This document shows, piece by piece, positions 17,956 through 26,348 of a stretch of DNA of 64,000 nucleotides; positions within the stretch are counted from its first letter, which is position 1; each line of letters starts with the position of its first letter. The notes below the pieces were generated by a model. The model had not been told where the DNA came from and did not search any database. It saw only the letters and a list, made by a program, of their open reading frames with translations. This DNA is from Streptomyces sp. NBC_00464 (lineage in GTDB: Bacteria; Actinomycetota; Actinomycetes; Streptomycetales; Streptomycetaceae), in assembly GCF_036013915.1 (NCBI RefSeq), contig NZ_CP107899.1, positions 62,001 through 126,000 on the forward strand. Reading direction: 5' to 3'. Made by a program: the position numbers and the translations under genes.

Positions 17956-18846
17956 GTGACGCAGACGAGCCCGCCCGGCTGGCATCCAGACCCCGGGTAC
18001 ACAGGATTTGGCCCCATTCAGGAACGCTGGTGGGACGGCACTCAGTGGACCGATCAGCTCCGGGTGCCCCCGGCCACGCTCCGCAGCCGACGAATACGCA
18101 TCGGCGTGGGCATCACCGCGGCCGTGGTGGTCCTCGCCGCCATCGGCGGCGGCGTGTACCTGCTGGCGGACGATTCCGGCACGACCGAGAACGCCGCGAC
18201 CTCCCCGTCCGCCTCACCGTCCCCGGACCCCAGCCGGCAGCCCGGCGCACCGGGCGGCAGCGGCGGCAACGGCGGCGGCGACCAGGCCCCCGAGCAGCAG
18301 CCTCAGACCGAGGACGGCTACGCGACGGACATGGCCAGCGGCATCAGCATCCCGGTCCCCGACGGCTGGAAGGGCCGGTCGGGCATGGGCGCCGGGGTGA
18401 CCACCGGCACGTACGCCTGCCCCGGGGACAGCAAGGAGGAGTGCGTGCGCGGCGGAGTGTTCTCCGTACCGGCCGCGGCGCTGAAGCTGACCACCAAGAC
18501 CGCGAAGGCCACGGCCGAGAAGGACATCGCGACCAATGCCGAGGAGTCGTACGGCGAGAAGATCTACGGCGGCATCACCTCGCACGAACAGCTGAAGTCC
18601 GAGGCGGTCACGGTGGCCGGCCGGCAGGGCTACCGGGTCCGCTGGAAGGTGGTCACGAAGAACGGTGACGACGGGTACGTCGAGTCGCTGGCCTTCCCCT
18701 CGCCGCAGGCCGAGGACATGCTGATCGTCGTGCGATCCGGCTTCGACATCAACCCCAAGGCACCCGGCCTGTCCGTGCTGGACGACATCACCAAGGGCAT
18801 CAAGGCCGCCTCGGGCACGGGCGCCGGCGCGGGCACCAACGCGTAG
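17956..18846 (+). CDS. DUF2510 membrane-anchored protein
   Basis: 296-residue actinobacterial protein. Residues 5-35 match DUF2510 (GWHPDPGY and WWDGTQWTDQL), a short domain found next to membrane anchors. One transmembrane helix follows at about 52-73 (ITAAVVVLAAIGGGVYLLA), then a Ser/Pro/Gly-rich linker and an exported domain of about 170 residues containing two cysteines (TYACPGDSKEECVRGG). GTG at 17956 is the start that places DUF2510 at the N-terminus. Function unknown. Confidence 0.8.
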   Translation: MTQTSPPGWHPDPGYTGFGPIQERWWDGTQWTDQLRVPPATLRSRRIRIGVGITAAVVVLAAIGGGVYLLADDSGTTENAATSPSASPSPDPSRQPGAPGGSGGNGGGDQAPEQQPQTEDGYATDMASGISIPVPDGWKGRSGMGAGVTTGTYACPGDSKEECVRGGVFSVPAAALKLTTKTAKATAEKDIATNAEESYGEKIYGGITSHEQLKSEAVTVAGRQGYRVRWKVVTKNGDDGYVESLAFPSPQAEDMLIVVRSGFDINPKAPGLSVLDDITKGIKAASGTGAGAGTNA

Positions 18847-18963
18847 ACGCTCTCTGGACACCCCTCTCGGGGGGACGCCGCACGGCCCGGGTGAGTACCC
18901 GGGCCGCCCGGACTGAGTACGCCACCCGATCCCGCACCGGTCCGCGGTTGCTGGAATGGGGTC

Positions 18964-19269
18964 ATGGCTCCCGACGCACCGCGCCCCCGTATGCAGCAGA
19001 TGACCAGCACCGGCACCACGCTGGCCGTCACGCTGGCCCCGCTGGTCATCGGTGTCCTGCTGGCCCGCACCACCTTGGCCATGGACCCGCTGACGCCGGT
19101 GAACGCGCTGATCACCCGCACCGGTCACGGTACGGGCGTCTCCCCCGCCGAGTGGCGTGGCTGCGGCCGGAGCGCGCTGCGCCGGTGCAGGACCTGGAAG
19201 CCCCTGGCGCGCCACGGTGTCCGCCGAAGCGCCCGCGCGGGCCGCGCCCCGGCTCAGCCGAGCCGGTAG
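18964..19269 (+). CDS. Possible small membrane protein
   Basis: 101-residue reading frame with one hydrophobic segment (LAVTLAPLVIGVLLA) near the N-terminus and an arginine-rich C-terminus. Its end overlaps the convergent TPR gene by 16 bp. The Shine-Dalgarno sequence is weak and I recognise no family, so it may be spurious. The rest of the 18847-19253 gap shows nothing else I can support. Confidence 0.3.
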   Translation: MAPDAPRPRMQQMTSTGTTLAVTLAPLVIGVLLARTTLAMDPLTPVNALITRTGHGTGVSPAEWRGCGRSALRRCRTWKPLARHGVRRSARAGRAPAQPSR

Positions 19270-20966
19270 ACGAAGGTGGGCCACGGCTCTCCGGTGGTCC
19301 GCTGCCAGGCACGCACGGCGCCTTCGCCGCCCCGGTCGCGTGCACGGGCGAAGGTGGCGACACAGGCCGCATGGACATCGGTCAGCGGGGCGCGACCGGT
19401 GAGCTCCTTGAGGCGCCGGAGGGCGACTGCCGCATCGTCCGTGCGGCCGGCGTCCAGATGCCCGTCGGCGGCCGCGCCCAAGGCCCGGGCGAGTGCCGAC
19501 TGTGTGGCGGCGAGCCCGGCCGCGTGCGGTCCCGGGTCGCCCGCCTTCATGAGATCCCGCAACAGAGTCTCGGACTCCTCGAAGCAGGCCGCTGCCCCTT
19601 CGTCGTCCTCGGCCCGGTACCGGGCCCGGCCGAGAATCCGCAGGCGGCCGGCGACCAGTGACCGGCCGTCCGCCGCCTCGGCCCCCGCGAGGCGACGGGT
19701 GATCGCCAGCGCCTCCTCCCCGGCCGCCACCGCGCCCCCGAACTCGCCCCTCAGACGCAGCCGGACGCTGAGGTTGGCGAGTGTCCGGGCCAGCTCCGGC
19801 TCGTAGGGGCCGGAATCGCGCCCGACGGCGCGGCGGTAGAGCTCCACCGATCTTTCGGTAGCGGTCACAGCCTCCGCCCCCTCGCCGTCGCGCGTGTGGC
19901 AGCGGGCGAGAGCGTCGAGGGTGACGGCGAGCCGGGGCTCGTGGGCGTCCGGACCTGCGACGGCCAACCGCTCGCAGAGGAAGACGAGTTCCTGGAGCAC
20001 GGCCCGCTCCTCGGTGTGTGCGTCCACCAGGTCGAGGTGGTGGGCCAGACAGTCCAGGGCGAGCGCGAGCAGGGCCTCGTCAGGAACCTCGGCGCCGACC
20101 GGCAGATTCCGGCAGCGTGCCACGGCCTCCTCGGCCGTGGCACGCGCCCGGGGACGGTCTTCGGTGGCGCCGAGGCACCATGCCAGATCGATGAGCAACT
20201 GGGCCCGCATCACCTGCGTTTCCGGGAAGAGCCTCGGGGCGAGGGAACTGACGCGCTCCCTGGCGTCGCTGCCCGCCTCGACCGCCTCCGCGAACCGGCC
20301 GAGCACCCGCAGCCCGCCTGCCAGTTCGGCCAGCACTCTGGTGTGGAGCACGGCCAGCCGGAACTGCTGCCACAAGGGCAACTCCCGCAGCAGCTCGACA
20401 CACTGGAGATACACCTCCACGGACTCGGCCGTGTGCCCGGCCCGGCCGAGGACCCATGCGTGCGCGCGCAGCGCGGCGGCGGGGCTGCCCAGGGAGCGGT
20501 CGGCACGCCCGGGCGTCACGGACCGGTAGGCGGCTACGCTGTGACGGACCGTCACTATTGCCTCGTCCGACCGGTCCAGCCAGGCCAGCGCCAGGGCGCG
20601 CATCAGGTGGCAGTAGGCGGTCTGAATCGACGAGGCATGAGCGTCCGGGACGTTCAGTGACTCCTCGGCCGCCGCACACGCCTCCTCGTATCTGCCCGCA
20701 TGGAGCAGCAGTTGGGCCTGGAGCACGAGCGAACGGGCCAGCAGGTCAGGGGCTCCGGGGCGCTCGCGGAGCATCGCGGCCCGGCACAGGGCAACGGCCT
20801 CGGCGCCCCAGCCGATCCGTCGCTCCAGCGGCTGCGGACGCACGAACACCCAGTGGGGCGACGAACAGCGGAGCAGCGCGGCCACGAGCAGCCTCCCGCC
20901 CGCCCGGTGTCCGTCCCGGCCGGCGGCCGGACGCAGCACCGGCAACAGCATCCGGACAGCTCCCAT
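19254..20966 (-). CDS. Tetratricopeptide-repeat protein
   Basis: 570-residue protein made almost wholly of helical TPR-type repeats: successive A/E/R-rich units such as LLLHAGRYEEACAAAEESLN, LAGGLRVLGRFAEAVEAG and LSVRLRLRGEFGGAVAAGEE. No enzymatic or DNA-binding domain is present. It resembles the C-terminal repeat halves of large Streptomyces regulators and may be a stand-alone scaffold. ATG at 20966 was chosen because GAGGGGGAGC lies just upstream; earlier ATGs would add a basic tail. Divergent from the EF-G paralogue. Confidence 0.75.
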   Translation of the reverse strand: MGAVRMLLPVLRPAAGRDGHRAGGRLLVAALLRCSSPHWVFVRPQPLERRIGWGAEAVALCRAAMLRERPGAPDLLARSLVLQAQLLLHAGRYEEACAAAEESLNVPDAHASSIQTAYCHLMRALALAWLDRSDEAIVTVRHSVAAYRSVTPGRADRSLGSPAAALRAHAWVLGRAGHTAESVEVYLQCVELLRELPLWQQFRLAVLHTRVLAELAGGLRVLGRFAEAVEAGSDARERVSSLAPRLFPETQVMRAQLLIDLAWCLGATEDRPRARATAEEAVARCRNLPVGAEVPDEALLALALDCLAHHLDLVDAHTEERAVLQELVFLCERLAVAGPDAHEPRLAVTLDALARCHTRDGEGAEAVTATERSVELYRRAVGRDSGPYEPELARTLANLSVRLRLRGEFGGAVAAGEEALAITRRLAGAEAADGRSLVAGRLRILGRARYRAEDDEGAAACFEESETLLRDLMKAGDPGPHAAGLAATQSALARALGAAADGHLDAGRTDDAAVALRRLKELTGRAPLTDVHAACVATFARARDRGGEGAVRAWQRTTGEPWPTFVYRLG

Positions 20967-21439
20967 GCGCTCCCCCTCGGCACTCGGCGGTCGTAGGGGT
21001 GACAGCCGAGGACGCCGCATGGTTGCACTCCGATCGGTACGCATGCGTCCCTGGTCGGCCACAGGGTCGCCCCGGCGCGGAAAACCGGTTCCCCCGGCCG
21101 GACCCCCTTCCCTAGACTCGCCACGAAATCGCGCGCCGGCTCTCCGACGCGGCGCGCGCACCGTGACCATCGAGGGGAGACCTGTCGTGCGCTACCGCAC
21201 CGCTGTCGTCGTTCCCCTGTCGCGGTACGAGGTGATCCTGGTGTCTACCTCCGCCCGGCGCCGGCTGCGCGGCCGGCCCCGGACACCCATGACGAACGCC
21301 TGAACCCTGTCCGCTTCCTGACGGACCGTCCCCGCGCTCCGCGCCGATGGACGACGAGGGTTCCGCCGCGCCCATGAACGGGCCGCTTCGTCCGGGCATC
21401 GCGCCGTCTTCTTCCGGATCACCCCGAAAGGCACGGACC
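20967..21439. other. Divergent intergenic region between TPR gene and EF-G paralogue
   Basis: Besides the short leader frame at 21187-21303, it holds small hairpin-forming stretches after that frame (GTCCG..CGGAC near 21308-21325). No clear promoter was identified. Confidence 0.4.
21187..21303 (+). CDS. Possible 38-aa leader peptide upstream of EF-G paralogue
   Basis: Short frame starting GTG seven bases after a strong GAGGGGAG, encoding a peptide that begins VRYRTAVVVPLSRY and ends in an arginine-rich tail before PMTNA. It ends 136 bp before the EF-G-type gene. Position, strong ribosome binding site and the hydrophobic-then-basic make-up fit a translational-attenuation leader for a translation-factor gene, but this is inference; no homologue is recalled with certainty. 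Confidence 0.4.
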   Translation: MRYRTAVVVPLSRYEVILVSTSARRRLRGRPRTPMTNA

Positions 21440-23524
21440 GTGCGTACCGAACTGCACCGTCAACTCACCAGCCAACTCACCGACGTTCGCAATCTGGGCA
21501 TCCTCGCCCACGTCGACGCCGGCAAGACCACCGTCACCGAGCGGATCCTCTACGCCACCGGCACCACCCACAAGCGCGGCGAGGTCCACGACGGGACGAC
21601 CATCACCGACTTCGACTCCCAGGAACGCGACCGCGGCATCACCATCTTCGCCGCGGCCGTGAGCTGCACCTGGGCGGGCCACCGGATCAACCTGATCGAC
21701 ACCCCGGGGCACGTCGACTTCGCCGACGAGGTCGAGCGGTCGCTGCGGGTGCTCGACGGTGCGATCGCGGTGTTCGACGCGGTCGCCGGCGTGGAGCCGC
21801 AGAGCGAGTCGGTGTGGCGGCAGGCCGACCGGCACGCAGTGCCGCGTATCGCCTTCGTCAACAAGCTGGACCGGGCCGGCGCCGACCTGGACACGGCGGT
21901 CGCGTCGATCCGGGAGCGGCTGCACACGATCCCGCTCGTGGTCCAACTGCCGATCGGCCGGGAGGAACAGTTCGACGGAGTGGTCGATCTGCTGCGCATG
22001 CGGGCCCTCGTCTGGGCCGATGGCCACGACACGTACGAGGAACGGGAGGTCCCCGATGAGCTGCGGGACGAGGCACGGCGGCGTCGACGGCTGCTGGAGG
22101 AGACGGTGGCGGAGCTCCATCCGGCCGCACTGGAGGAGTTCTGCGCGCAGTCGGAGCTCTCCGAGCGGACGCTGGCCAAGGCGCTGCGCGATCTGACCCG
22201 TACGGGCGAGGGTGTCGTGGTGCTCTGCGGTTCGGCCTACCGCAACCGCGGTGTCGAGCCGCTGCTGGAGGCCGTCGTGGCGTATCTGCCTTCCCCGCTG
22301 GACGTGCCGCCCGTGCGCGGCACGCTCGGCGAGGCGGTGCAGGAGCGGGCCGCCGATCCGGCGGCGCCCTTCGCCGCGCTCGCGTTCAAGGTCAACGCGA
22401 CGGCAACGGGCCGGCTGACCTATCTGCGCGTGTATTCGGGAACGGTCAGGAAGGGGGAAACGGTGCTGGACGCAGGCGCCCGGCGCAGCGAACGCATCGG
22501 CCGGATCCTGCGGGTCCAGGCGGACCGGCACGTCGACGTGGACTCGGCGGTGGCCGGGGACATCGTCGCGGTCATCGGTCCCAAGGCCGCACGGGCCGGT
22601 GCCACCCTGTGCGCACCGGATGCCCCGCTGGTCCTCGAACCGCCGACGGTGGCCGATCCGGTCGTGTCGGTGGCGGTCGAGGCGCGCAGGAGCACCGACA
22701 CGGAGCGGCTGATGGCGGCGCTCGTGCGGCTGGTCGAGGAGGATCCGTCGCTCGCGGTACGGACGGACTCCGAGACGGGCCAGACGGTGCTCTCGGGCAT
22801 GGGTGAGCTGCATCTGGAGGTGGCGGTGGAGAAGATCCGTCGCGCCCATGGCCTGGACGTCCGGGTCGGCCGGCCGCAGGTCGCCTACCGGGAGACGGTC
22901 GCCCGCGGTGTGTCCGGCCTGGTCCACCGGCATGTCAAACAGGACGGCGGGGCAGGGCAGTTCGCCCATGTCGTCATCGATGTCGAGCCATGGGCGGACC
23001 CGGAGGGCGACAGCGGCACGGGAGCGGTGGAGTTCGTGTTCCGCTCGGCCGTCGTCGGCGGCCGGGTGCCGCAGGAGTACGTCCGGGCGGTCGAGGCCGG
23101 CTGCCGGGACGCGCTGTTGGAGGGGCCCGTCGGCGGGCATCCGGTGACCGGGGTGCGGGTGACCCTGACCGATGGCGCCACCCATCCGAAGGACTCCTCG
23201 GAGATGGCGTTCCGTACCGCCGGCCGGTTCGCGCTGCGGGAGGCGCTGCGTGCCAGTGCGATGGTGCTCCTGGAACCGGTCGTCGAACTCACGGCGACCG
23301 TGCCCGACGAGTCCGTCGGCGGCGTGCTCGGGGATCTGGCCGCGCGGCGCGGCCGGGTGTCCGGCTCCACCGCGCGGGCCGGTTCGGCGGTGATCACCGC
23401 GACCGTGCCGCTGGCCGAGCTGTTCGGCTACGCGACGCGGCTGCGGAGCCGTACCCAGGGCCGGGGCACGTTCACCACCCGGGCCACCGGCTACGCCCCG
23501 GCACCGGCCCCGGTGTCCGGTTGA
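21440..23524 (+). CDS. Elongation factor G paralogue (translational GTPase)
   Basis: 694-residue translational GTPase with all EF-G domains. G1 is AHVDAGKTT, G3 is DTPGHVDF, G4 is NKLD; domain III carries SGMGELHLEVAVEK, domain IV VGRPQVAYRETVA, and domain V ends PLAELFGYATRLRSRTQGRG. The IV and V motifs point to EF-G rather than to TetM-type ribosomal protection proteins. Actinomycetes keep a second EF-G copy beside the one in the str operon; this lone location suggests the second copy, with a specialised role in recycling, stress or resistance. GTG at 21440 preceded by GAAAGG was preferred over an ATG at 21347 that adds a Ser/Pro/Gly tail. Confidence 0.85.
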   Translation: MRTELHRQLTSQLTDVRNLGILAHVDAGKTTVTERILYATGTTHKRGEVHDGTTITDFDSQERDRGITIFAAAVSCTWAGHRINLIDTPGHVDFADEVERSLRVLDGAIAVFDAVAGVEPQSESVWRQADRHAVPRIAFVNKLDRAGADLDTAVASIRERLHTIPLVVQLPIGREEQFDGVVDLLRMRALVWADGHDTYEEREVPDELRDEARRRRRLLEETVAELHPAALEEFCAQSELSERTLAKALRDLTRTGEGVVVLCGSAYRNRGVEPLLEAVVAYLPSPLDVPPVRGTLGEAVQERAADPAAPFAALAFKVNATATGRLTYLRVYSGTVRKGETVLDAGARRSERIGRILRVQADRHVDVDSAVAGDIVAVIGPKAARAGATLCAPDAPLVLEPPTVADPVVSVAVEARRSTDTERLMAALVRLVEEDPSLAVRTDSETGQTVLSGMGELHLEVAVEKIRRAHGLDVRVGRPQVAYRETVARGVSGLVHRHVKQDGGAGQFAHVVIDVEPWADPEGDSGTGAVEFVFRSAVVGGRVPQEYVRAVEAGCRDALLEGPVGGHPVTGVRVTLTDGATHPKDSSEMAFRTAGRFALREALRASAMVLLEPVVELTATVPDESVGGVLGDLAARRGRVSGSTARAGSAVITATVPLAELFGYATRLRSRTQGRGTFTTRATGYAPAPAPVSG

Positions 23525-23529
23525 CGCAC

Positions 23530-23567
23530 GGGGCCGGCCCCACCCTTCAGCGGGTGGGGCCGGTCCC
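23530..23567. terminator. Bidirectional hairpin terminator
   Basis: 16-bp stem with one G-T pair (23530-23545 with 23552-23567) and loop TTCAGC, between convergent EF-G paralogue and gap. Confidence 0.85.
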
Positions 23568-23590
23568 GTCGCTTCGGACAGCGGCCGGGT

Positions 23591-25036
23591 TCAGTGAACC
23601 GGTTCGGGGTACGTCGGGTACTCCACCCCGGAGACGTGCTGCACGACCCGGATGACCTGGCAGGAGTAGCCGAACTCGTTGTCGTACCAGAGGTAGAGGA
23701 TCGCGTTGTCGCCGTCGACCTGGGTGGGGCCCGCGTCGACGATGGAGGCGTGGCGTGAGCCGATGAAGTCGCTCGACACCGCGTCGGGCGCGGTAGTGAA
23801 GTCGATCTGGCGCTTGAGGGGCGAGGTCAGCGACACGTCGCGGAGGTAGTCCAGGACCTCGTCGCGCGTCGTCTCACGGCCGAGCTTCAGGCTGAGGATG
23901 GCGATCGAGACGTCCGGCACCGGCACCCGGATGGAGCTGCCCGTGATCGTCGCCTCCAGGTCCGGAAGCGCCTTGGCGACGGCGGAGGCGGCGCCGGTCT
24001 CGGTGATGACCATGTTGAGCGGCGCGGAGCGGCCGCGACGATCGGAGTTGTGGTAGTTGTCCAGCAGGTTCTGGTCGTTGGTGAACGAGTGGATGGTCTC
24101 CACGTGCCCGCGCAGGACGCCGTACTCGTCCGCCATCGCCTTCAGCGGCGGGACGATCGCATTGGTGGTGCAGGAGGCGCAGGAGATGATCTGCTCGTCC
24201 GGCTTGATCATGTCGTGGTTGACGCCGTGCACGACGTTGAGCACGTCGCCCTTGCCCGGCGCGGTCAGGACGACCTTGGCGACACCCGGGCGCAGGTGGT
24301 TGGAGAGGCCCTCGCGGTCGCGCCACTTGCCGGTGTTGTCGATCAGGATGGCGTCGTTGATGCCGTACGCCGTGTAGTCCACCGACGTCGGGTCGTCGGA
24401 GTAGATGACCTGGATCTCGTTGCCATTGGCGATGATCTTGTTGTTCGCCTCGTCGACGGTGATCGTGCCCTGGAACTGGCCGTGGATCGAGTCGCGGCGC
24501 AGCAGGGAGGCACGCTTCACGATGTCCTGGCCCGCACCCTTGCGGACGACGATGGCGCGCAGCCGCAGACCGTTGCCGGAGCCGGCCTTCTCGATGAGCA
24601 GCCGGGCCAGCAGCCGGCCGATGCGGCCGAAGCCGTACAGCACGACATCGCGCGACTCGCGGCGCTCGATCTTGTTGGCCCCCGTGGCGCCGGCGACGGC
24701 ACCGGCGGTGAACTCGGCCTCGGAAAGGCCCCGGTCATCGGCCTTGTACGTCGCGGCGAGCATGCCGATGTCGATCTGGGAGGGGCCGAGATCGAGTGTG
24801 GTGAGGGCCTGGAGGAACGGCAGGGTCTCGGTGACCGAGAGCTCCTCGCCGTCGATCTGCCGGGCGAATCGGTGGGTCTTGAGGATGCTCACCACCGACT
24901 TGTTCACCAGGGAGCGGCTGTGCAGAAGGACGGTGACATCCCTCTCGCGGTGCAGCTTCCCGATGATCGGGATCATCGACTCCGCGATCTCCTCGCGGTG
25001 CATCCAGTTGGTGAACGAGTCGTCATTGACAGTCAC
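23591..25036 (-). CDS. gap: Glyceraldehyde-3-phosphate dehydrogenase, long form with N-terminal extension
   Basis: 481-residue enzyme. The catalytic core starts near residue 131 with the NAD(P) loop LYGFGRIGRLLARLL. The active-site cysteine is C289 in SCASCTTN, and the C-terminal motif WYDNEFGYSCQVIR matches GAPDH. About 130 extra N-terminal residues (MTVNDDSFTNWMHREEIAES onwards) are absent from glycolytic GAPDH and are typical of the second actinomycete GAPDH. Acts in the cytoplasm on glyceraldehyde 3-phosphate/1,3-bisphosphoglycerate. GTG start at 25036. Direction of flux (glycolytic or gluconeogenic) cannot be read. Confidence 0.92.
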   Translation of the reverse strand: MTVNDDSFTNWMHREEIAESMIPIIGKLHRERDVTVLLHSRSLVNKSVVSILKTHRFARQIDGEELSVTETLPFLQALTTLDLGPSQIDIGMLAATYKADDRGLSEAEFTAGAVAGATGANKIERRESRDVVLYGFGRIGRLLARLLIEKAGSGNGLRLRAIVVRKGAGQDIVKRASLLRRDSIHGQFQGTITVDEANNKIIANGNEIQVIYSDDPTSVDYTAYGINDAILIDNTGKWRDREGLSNHLRPGVAKVVLTAPGKGDVLNVVHGVNHDMIKPDEQIISCASCTTNAIVPPLKAMADEYGVLRGHVETIHSFTNDQNLLDNYHNSDRRGRSAPLNMVITETGAASAVAKALPDLEATITGSSIRVPVPDVSIAILSLKLGRETTRDEVLDYLRDVSLTSPLKRQIDFTTAPDAVSSDFIGSRHASIVDAGPTQVDGDNAILYLWYDNEFGYSCQVIRVVQHVSGVEYPTYPEPVH

Positions 25037-25242
25037 AGGTTTATCTTTCGAGCTAGGCGGCGCTCATATGGTAACCCGCCGGTCTTTTGATCTTCCCAAC
25101 GGTGCCGCCCGGTGGCCCCGGAGGGTGCGGAAGTACCTGATACGGGCGGGTCGGCCGGGGCTCGAACGGGTTCACACAGCGGACACGAAGTCGTCATACG
25201 GGAACCGGAATGTGCGGCCAACTGCCCCCGGTTCTCGCTCAT

Positions 25243-26181
25243 ATGACTGTGGGAGTAGCACTCAGCGCGACCGGATCCGACAACCAGATCGATGCCACCG
25301 TGCGTCTCGCCCGGGAGGCCGCTGCCGCGGGGCTGCGGTCCGCCTGGTTCGGGCAGACCTTCGGCGCCGATTCCCCTCAGCTCGCGGCGATCGTGGGACG
25401 AGAGGTACCGGAGCTACAGGTGGGCACGTCGGCGATCCCGGTCTTCGGACGCCACCCGCTGCTCGTCTCCAGCCAGGCCCAGACCGCACAGGCCGCCACG
25501 CACGGCCGCTACCACCTCGGGCTCGCACTCGGCACGAAACCGCTGACCGAGGCGGCCTTCGGCATCCCCTACGAGCGCCCCATCGCCCGTCTGCGCGAGT
25601 TCCTCACCGCACTGCGGCAGCTCATCGAGACCGGCGACGCCGACTTCCACGGCGAGCTGCTCACCGCGAGCACCCCGCTCCCGGCGCGCGTGCCCGGGGC
25701 GGAGGGCGGCGTCCCCCTGCTCGTGGCCGCGATGGGCCCGCAGGCACTCCGGGTCAGCGGCGAGCTCGCGGACGGCATCCTCCCGTACCTCGCGGGACCC
25801 CGGGCCCTGGCCGAGCACATCGTCCCGGCGGTCACCACCGCCGCCGAGGCCGCGGGCCGCCCCGCACCCCGGATCGTGGCCCTGGTCCACGGCGTGGTCA
25901 CCCGCGACACCGACGCCGCGCGCAGGACCGCCACGGAGCAGCTGGCTTTCTACGAACAGTTCCCGTCGTACGCGCGGGTCGTGGAGCTCTCCGGCGCCGC
26001 ACGGGCCGGCGACGTGGCCGTGATCGGTGACGAGAAGACGGTGGCCGCCGAGGTGCAGCGCTACCGGGACGCCGGAGCCACCGAGGTGGTGTTCGCGGGG
26101 ACGGACCTGGCCGGCGAGGCCGACCGGCGGCTGACGTGGGAACTCCTCGGGGAGCTGGCGGGCGGTCGCGAAGGTCGTTGA
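25243..26181 (+). CDS. LLM-class F420-dependent oxidoreductase
   Basis: 312-residue luciferase-like monooxygenase fold. The N-terminus TVGVALSATGSDNQID, the conserved RYHLGLALGTKP and the late segment VPLLVAAMGPQALRVSGELADG are the hallmarks of the F420-dependent subgroup. Such enzymes use coenzyme F420 as a hydride carrier; the substrate is unknown. ATG at 25243 puts the first strand at residue 2; an upstream ATG at 25210 adds eleven untypical residues. Divergent from gap with a 206-bp gap. Confidence 0.85.
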   Translation: MTVGVALSATGSDNQIDATVRLAREAAAAGLRSAWFGQTFGADSPQLAAIVGREVPELQVGTSAIPVFGRHPLLVSSQAQTAQAATHGRYHLGLALGTKPLTEAAFGIPYERPIARLREFLTALRQLIETGDADFHGELLTASTPLPARVPGAEGGVPLLVAAMGPQALRVSGELADGILPYLAGPRALAEHIVPAVTTAAEAAGRPAPRIVALVHGVVTRDTDAARRTATEQLAFYEQFPSYARVVELSGAARAGDVAVIGDEKTVAAEVQRYRDAGATEVVFAGTDLAGEADRRLTWELLGELAGGREGR

Positions 26182-26348
26182 ACCGCCCTTGCCCGGCCAC
26201 CACCGGTGGACATGGTCCGGATCGTCCGTCCCCACGCGGAACGCCCGCGCCCCCGGCCGTCCGAGGCGCTGTCCCGCCGTCCGGAACCTCTGCCATGATC
26301 GCCGCTGTGGACGTCGGGCTGGGGGCGAGGCAGTGAGGGGGAAGCTGC

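Noticed and set aside
21440..23524. TetM/OtrA-type tetracycline resistance protein
   Set aside because: Domain IV and V motifs (VGRPQVAYRET, FGYATRLRSRTQGRG) and the SGMGELHLE block match EF-G rather than ribosomal protection proteins.
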